Assembly (NCBI GenBank): GCA_016098155.1
Contig: JAAAJB010000645.1
Coordinates: 1-19,138 of the forward strand
DNA: 19,138 nt
From: Actinomortierella ambigua
Lineage: Eukaryota > Mortierellomycota > Mortierellomycetes > Mortierellales > Mortierellaceae
Direction of reading: 5' to 3'
Positions 16,601 to 19,138 of the stretch are shown piece after piece. Every line of letters starts with the position of its first letter. Within the stretch, counting starts at the first letter, position 1. Made by a program: the position numbers and the translations under genes. The notes beneath the pieces are model-generated. The model did no database searches and was not told where the DNA came from. It worked only from the letters and a program-made list of their open reading frames with translations.

Positions 16601-18908
16601 TGGGTGCGGAAGAGAGGGGGGTGGACTCACTGAGATGTCCAAAAGTTTCATTTGCTGCACTTGTCCCTCGTTGTGTTTGTCAGCCATTGATCCCCTTCTC
16701 TTGTCTTTCTCCTACTCGAGCGAATTGTGTCAGTGCGTTCTCCACCGTCTGCTAGACAAACGTTACGAGTCATTCTTTGTGGAACACGGGCCATAATTGC
16801 TCACTTGGTCCCTGTCCCAACTCTTTTTGTTTTTTTTTCTCATCCCTTCGCAGCCAAGGTCACCGTATCCTTCCCACCCCTTGCCTCCCACCCCGTCCTT
16901 TCTTTGGGCCAAAATGCTAGTCACGGCGCCACACACATATACACCCACACACAATCACAAATTCCTAGGGATCGTCCGTCTTGCTCAGATGAAAGGGATG
17001 TGACCAGGATCAGAGAGAAGTAAGGGCGTAGAGAAAGGGTGCTGGGGCAATGCTTTCTTCTTTTGTTCCTTTTCTGTTCGCTCCCTCCTGAAATTCCTAC
17101 ACATATTGTACACAACCGTGGAGGAGGGACACGACAGTACTCGTGATGGTGTTTGGCGTGCAACGCGTGTCTCTTTAGCTGCCCTCACCACGCACTGTTT
17201 CTCCAAAAATCCTTTTCGTATGCCCAAAAACACCAATCAGTACCCTTCATCCCATCTACCCTTTTTGTGTTGTCTTCAATCTCTCTCCCTCTCTCTTCGT
17301 TGTTCGTTCAACGATTTTCCTCTTTGGCGCATCAGTCCATGCATGCCAACCTAGCTGCCTTCTCCTGTTCTTCATTCTTTCTTTTTTTGTACCTCAATCT
17401 CCAATAAACGCCTCTCTCCTCTTTCTCTTCCTTACATCCTCTCTTTCTCTCTCTCTCTCTCTCTCCCTTTCCTCTAAAATCTTTTTTTTTTGCGAGTGGG
17501 CGCGTTGTGCGTGTGCGTATGTGGGTACATGTGTGTGTGTATCTGTGTGCGTGTGTGCGTGTTTTTTTTTTGTTTTGTTTTGTTCAGCCTCCCTTCCCCT
17601 TACCGATACTCCTTGACCCGCTGCTCCAGGTACTTGAAATAATCCTAGGCTGGGAAACTCCTTTTCCAGCTGATCTGCGAATTCAGCCACATCTTCATAG
17701 CGACGGTAGACGTTGAACGACTTGCGAGGAATAGCTAGCGTGCTGCTGCTGCTGCTGCTCGTGCTCTCCAGAGACGTTGTCGATGACACCGACGTAGATG
17801 CCTTTGCTGCCGTTGCTGACGCTGCTCCTGGTCCCGTCACTAATCCTGACACGGTTGTCTCTGTGGCTGGGACTAAGAGATCACAGGGTTGTACCTGGAT
17901 CGTGTACCACACCCGCTGGTCACTCGTTCGCTTCTCCATCCCGGTCACAAACGCGCTCACAATCGGTGGTGCTAGCTTTACTCCCGAGTAGAACCTCGTC
18001 GCTGTCGAATCGGAATGTGGTGGCGGTGGTGGTGGTGTTACTGCTGTTACTGATGCTGATGCTGATGCTGATGGAAGTGGAGTCGTAGTCATTGACGCTG
18101 ACGCTACCGAAGGCTGTAGTCCACAATAGGGGCTGTCGTCTTCGCCGGGAGCGCCGGTAGCACCAGCAGTGGCAGTAACACGGGTGGGGGATGGAGTGTC
18201 GGACGACGCCACCGAGGTCTCTTGTGCAGACCCCTCACGAGTTTTCACATCGGCGACAGTAGTGTCAGTGGTAGTGGTTCTCGTCGCCTGTAAAGTTGAG
18301 GGTCGAGGACCATGGTGTTCGCCGAGCAGAGAGAGAGAGCCGGCGTCACCACCATCACCACCGTCACCACATGACATTTCCAACAGATTTCCACCTCGGA
18401 GATGCAAGAGACTACTGAGCCGGTTGGTATTGGCAAAGTGGGAGGCATATTGGAGCCGACTGTTCCTGCGTGGCGAGATGTAGCATGGCTCCAATTCTTC
18501 TTCCTCGTCTGGAATCCCCAGTAAAGGATCATCCACAGGTGATGGGGGAGCACCTGCTGCTGCTGCTGCTGCTGCTGCTGTGGCCGCCGTAAAAAGGGTC
18601 GCCTCAGTCGCATGCAATGGTGGTACTTCCAGCTGCGAGCTCGCAGTATTCGTGGGAGCAGAGATAGCAGCTATTATTGATGTCGAGCTCTTCGAGGCTA
18701 CAGGCGACATTGCCGACGGTGCAAGGGTGCCAACAGCAGCGGTGGTTGTCGGACATGAGGGTGAGAGGGACATCATCCCGAGGGGTCTCAGTGGGGCTCT
18801 ATCGTCTTGCATCAACGGGCTGTCCGTCCATGCAACTTTGCTGCTGAGCTGCGTTGCTGCTGCTGCTGCTGCTGCTGCCACTGGCTCTGAGGCTGTCGAG
18901 GGATGCAT
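13601..18908 (-). CDS. Large PX-PB1 domain protein, putative membrane-associated scaffold
   Basis: PX domains bind phosphoinositides and PB1 domains pair with other PB1 proteins; fungal Bem1/Scd2 carries both with SH3 domains. Exons are 18908-17604 and 15988-13601, giving 1230 aa. Residues 1-310 are Ala/Ser/Thr-rich and disordered, with poly-Ala. PX (about 315-497) starts IVSAFVTG and VWYTIQVQP, then a Ser/Thr insert, then YRRYEDVAEFADQLEKEFP. After the intron it resumes as LPRLANRLVLFVTK, QRKEDLDCYLQELFALG and EFFGIWKTDME. Gln/His tracts (about 511-550), a long disordered region and a C-terminal PB1 (about 1129-1229) follow. PB1 begins FKIVVDAD, with the beta-1 Lys of the basic type and no clear acidic OPCA motif. 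No SH3 domain is seen. The start is the first ATG after an in-frame TAG at 18959-18957. The second half of PX is required to complete the first, which supports the long intron. Confidence 0.85.
14069..14083 (-). other. Second SILK-type motif (GILK) in the PX-PB1 protein
   Basis: Residues 1071-1074 read GILK, within VGILKHTSS, the same form as in inhibitor-2. It lies about 90 residues after the first copy, and both are followed by a similar Ser/Thr patch. Confidence 0.5.
14339..14353 (-). other. SILK motif in the PX-PB1 protein
   Basis: Residues 981-984 read SILK, within LRSILKNSTS. This fits the PP1-binding SILK consensus [GS]-I-L-[KR] known from inhibitor-2 and KNL1. It sits in a disordered, Ser-rich region. 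Confidence 0.5.
14951..14965 (-). other. RVxF-like motif KTIVF in the PX-PB1 protein
   Basis: Residues about 777-781 read KTIVF, fitting the protein phosphatase 1 docking pattern [RK]-x-[VI]-x-[FW]. Flanking sequence is basic (MKRA) and followed by RPEV. The pattern is short and common by chance; its weight comes from the two SILK-type motifs in the same chain. Confidence 0.4.
15644..15760 (-). repeat. Gln/His tract from CAG/CAA and CAC/CAT repeats
   Basis: About 39 codons just after the PX domain are almost all Gln and His, with some Leu. On the plus strand this is TTG/CTG and GTG triplets. The tract is likely length-variable between strains. Confidence 0.9.
15989..17603 (-). other. 1.6-kb intron splitting the PX domain
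   Basis: The donor is TCG followed by gtaagg at 17603, and the acceptor is tatttag before GAG at 15988; phase 0 on both sides. At 1615 nt it is more than ten times the window's usual intron. Just inside the donor, on the coding strand, lie an A-rich stretch, a CA-rich block (plus strand about 17503-17562, GT-rich) and a GA repeat (plus strand (CT)9 at 17447-17464). The rest is purine-rich on the coding strand. Open frames occur on both strands (for example 16344-16796), but none has recognisable content, and I see no transposon or RNA gene. An extra small exon cannot be excluded. Confidence 0.75.
17730..17882 (-). other. Ser/Thr/Ala insertion inside the PX domain
   Basis: About 50 low-complexity residues (343-393) separate the strand YTIQVQP from the basic motif YRRYED. 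In ordinary PX domains this gap is a short hairpin. Part of the insert is encoded by CAG-type triplet repeats around 17743-17759 that read as Ser. Confidence 0.75.
18554..18580 (-). repeat. (CTG)9 triplet repeat encoding poly-Ala
   Basis: There are nine perfect CTG units on the plus strand. In the coding frame of the PX-PB1 gene they read as GCA, giving an alanine run near residue 115. Confidence 0.9.
18857..18877 (-). repeat. (CTG)7 triplet repeat encoding poly-Ala
   Basis: There are seven perfect CTG units on the plus strand, read as alanine codons close to the N-terminus of the PX-PB1 protein (about residues 11-18). Confidence 0.9.
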
Positions 18909-19086
18909 CAACGACAAAAGCGTCCTTTTTTTGGACAAGTAATATTTTTGTCTACACTATTCCCCAACCTGCTCTCTCGGGTATGGTAGGGTGCAGGCGA
19001 AAAGGGCGCAGGGGGGAAAGAGGGAGAAAAGGCGTGCAACAGTAAAAAGGGAAAGGGGTGTTTGAATGAAATTCAAAGAGAGCGAG

Positions 19087-19138
<52 letters not shown>
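18909..19138. other. 5' flank of the PX-PB1 gene
   Basis: In gene orientation this is pyrimidine-rich DNA with an in-frame stop at 18959-18957 before the proposed ATG. It should hold the 5' UTR and part of the promoter, the rest lying beyond the window. Confidence 0.55.
19091..19138 (+). repeat. (AG)24 microsatellite at the window end
   Basis: There are 24 perfect AG units running to the last base, preceded by an imperfect GAGAGCGAG stretch from about 19080. The right edge is therefore not seen; the repeat may continue. Confidence 0.95.

Noticed and set aside
16344..16796. 150-codon plus-strand frame in the long intron
   Set aside because: It shows no family motif, no splice or promoter context, and low-complexity pieces; chance frames of this size are expected in 1.6 kb.
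13601..18908. Reading the two PX-bearing frames as two separate genes
   Set aside because: Each would hold only half of a PX domain, the second has no ATG before the PX sequence, and good donor and acceptor sites join them in phase.
1..19138. tRNA genes, transposons, CRISPR arrays
   Set aside because: No B-box/A-box pair, no transposase or reverse-transcriptase motif, and no spaced repeats were found by eye on either strand; a tRNA and repeat search would settle it.

Overview
The window looks like nuclear DNA of an early-diverging filamentous fungus, most likely a member of Mortierellaceae (Mucoromycota). This is inferred from the gene set, from short spliceosomal introns of mostly 84-150 nt with gtatgt/gtaagt-type donors, from near-even base composition in exons, and from many A/T homopolymers in introns and intergenic DNA. 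No search could be run, so the genus is open. I see no bacterial features, transposase, CRISPR array, tRNA or rRNA.

Six protein-coding genes are supported, all spliced. Left to right they are: SEC13 (+, 558-2391), the COPII coat and nuclear-pore WD40 protein; CYP51/ERG11 (-, 5209-3375), sterol 14-alpha-demethylase; a KHDC4/BLOM7-type tandem-KH RNA-binding protein (-, 9029-6719); the COPI delta subunit RET2 (+, 9367-11488); a tetraspanin with a long acidic tail (-, 13134-11738); and a large PX-PB1 scaffold-like protein (-, 18908-13601). The exon maps were built by hand from reading frame, splice consensus and known protein families.

Region by region: 1-557 is upstream DNA with two T19 tracts. 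The stretch 2392-3374 lies between the 3' ends of SEC13 and CYP51, and 5210-6718 holds the CYP51 upstream region plus the KHDC4-like 3' flank. The stretch 9030-9366 is a compact divergent promoter for the KHDC4-like gene and delta-COP. Delta-COP and the tetraspanin converge across 11489-11737. The stretch 13135-13600 separates the tetraspanin promoter from the 3' end of the PX-PB1 gene. The window ends in a perfect (AG)24 repeat.

The genes do not form a pathway cluster. SEC13 and delta-COP both serve vesicle coats, CYP51 works in the ER membrane, and the tetraspanin and PX-PB1 proteins probably act at endomembranes or the plasma membrane. The most interesting points are: the PX-PB1 protein, whose PX domain is cut by an intron of about 1.6 kb and which carries two SILK-type motifs and one RVxF-like motif typical of protein phosphatase 1 partners; a GC-AG intron in the tetraspanin; start codons standing alone on first exons in both coat genes; and a Gly/Met-rich segment in the delta-COP linker.
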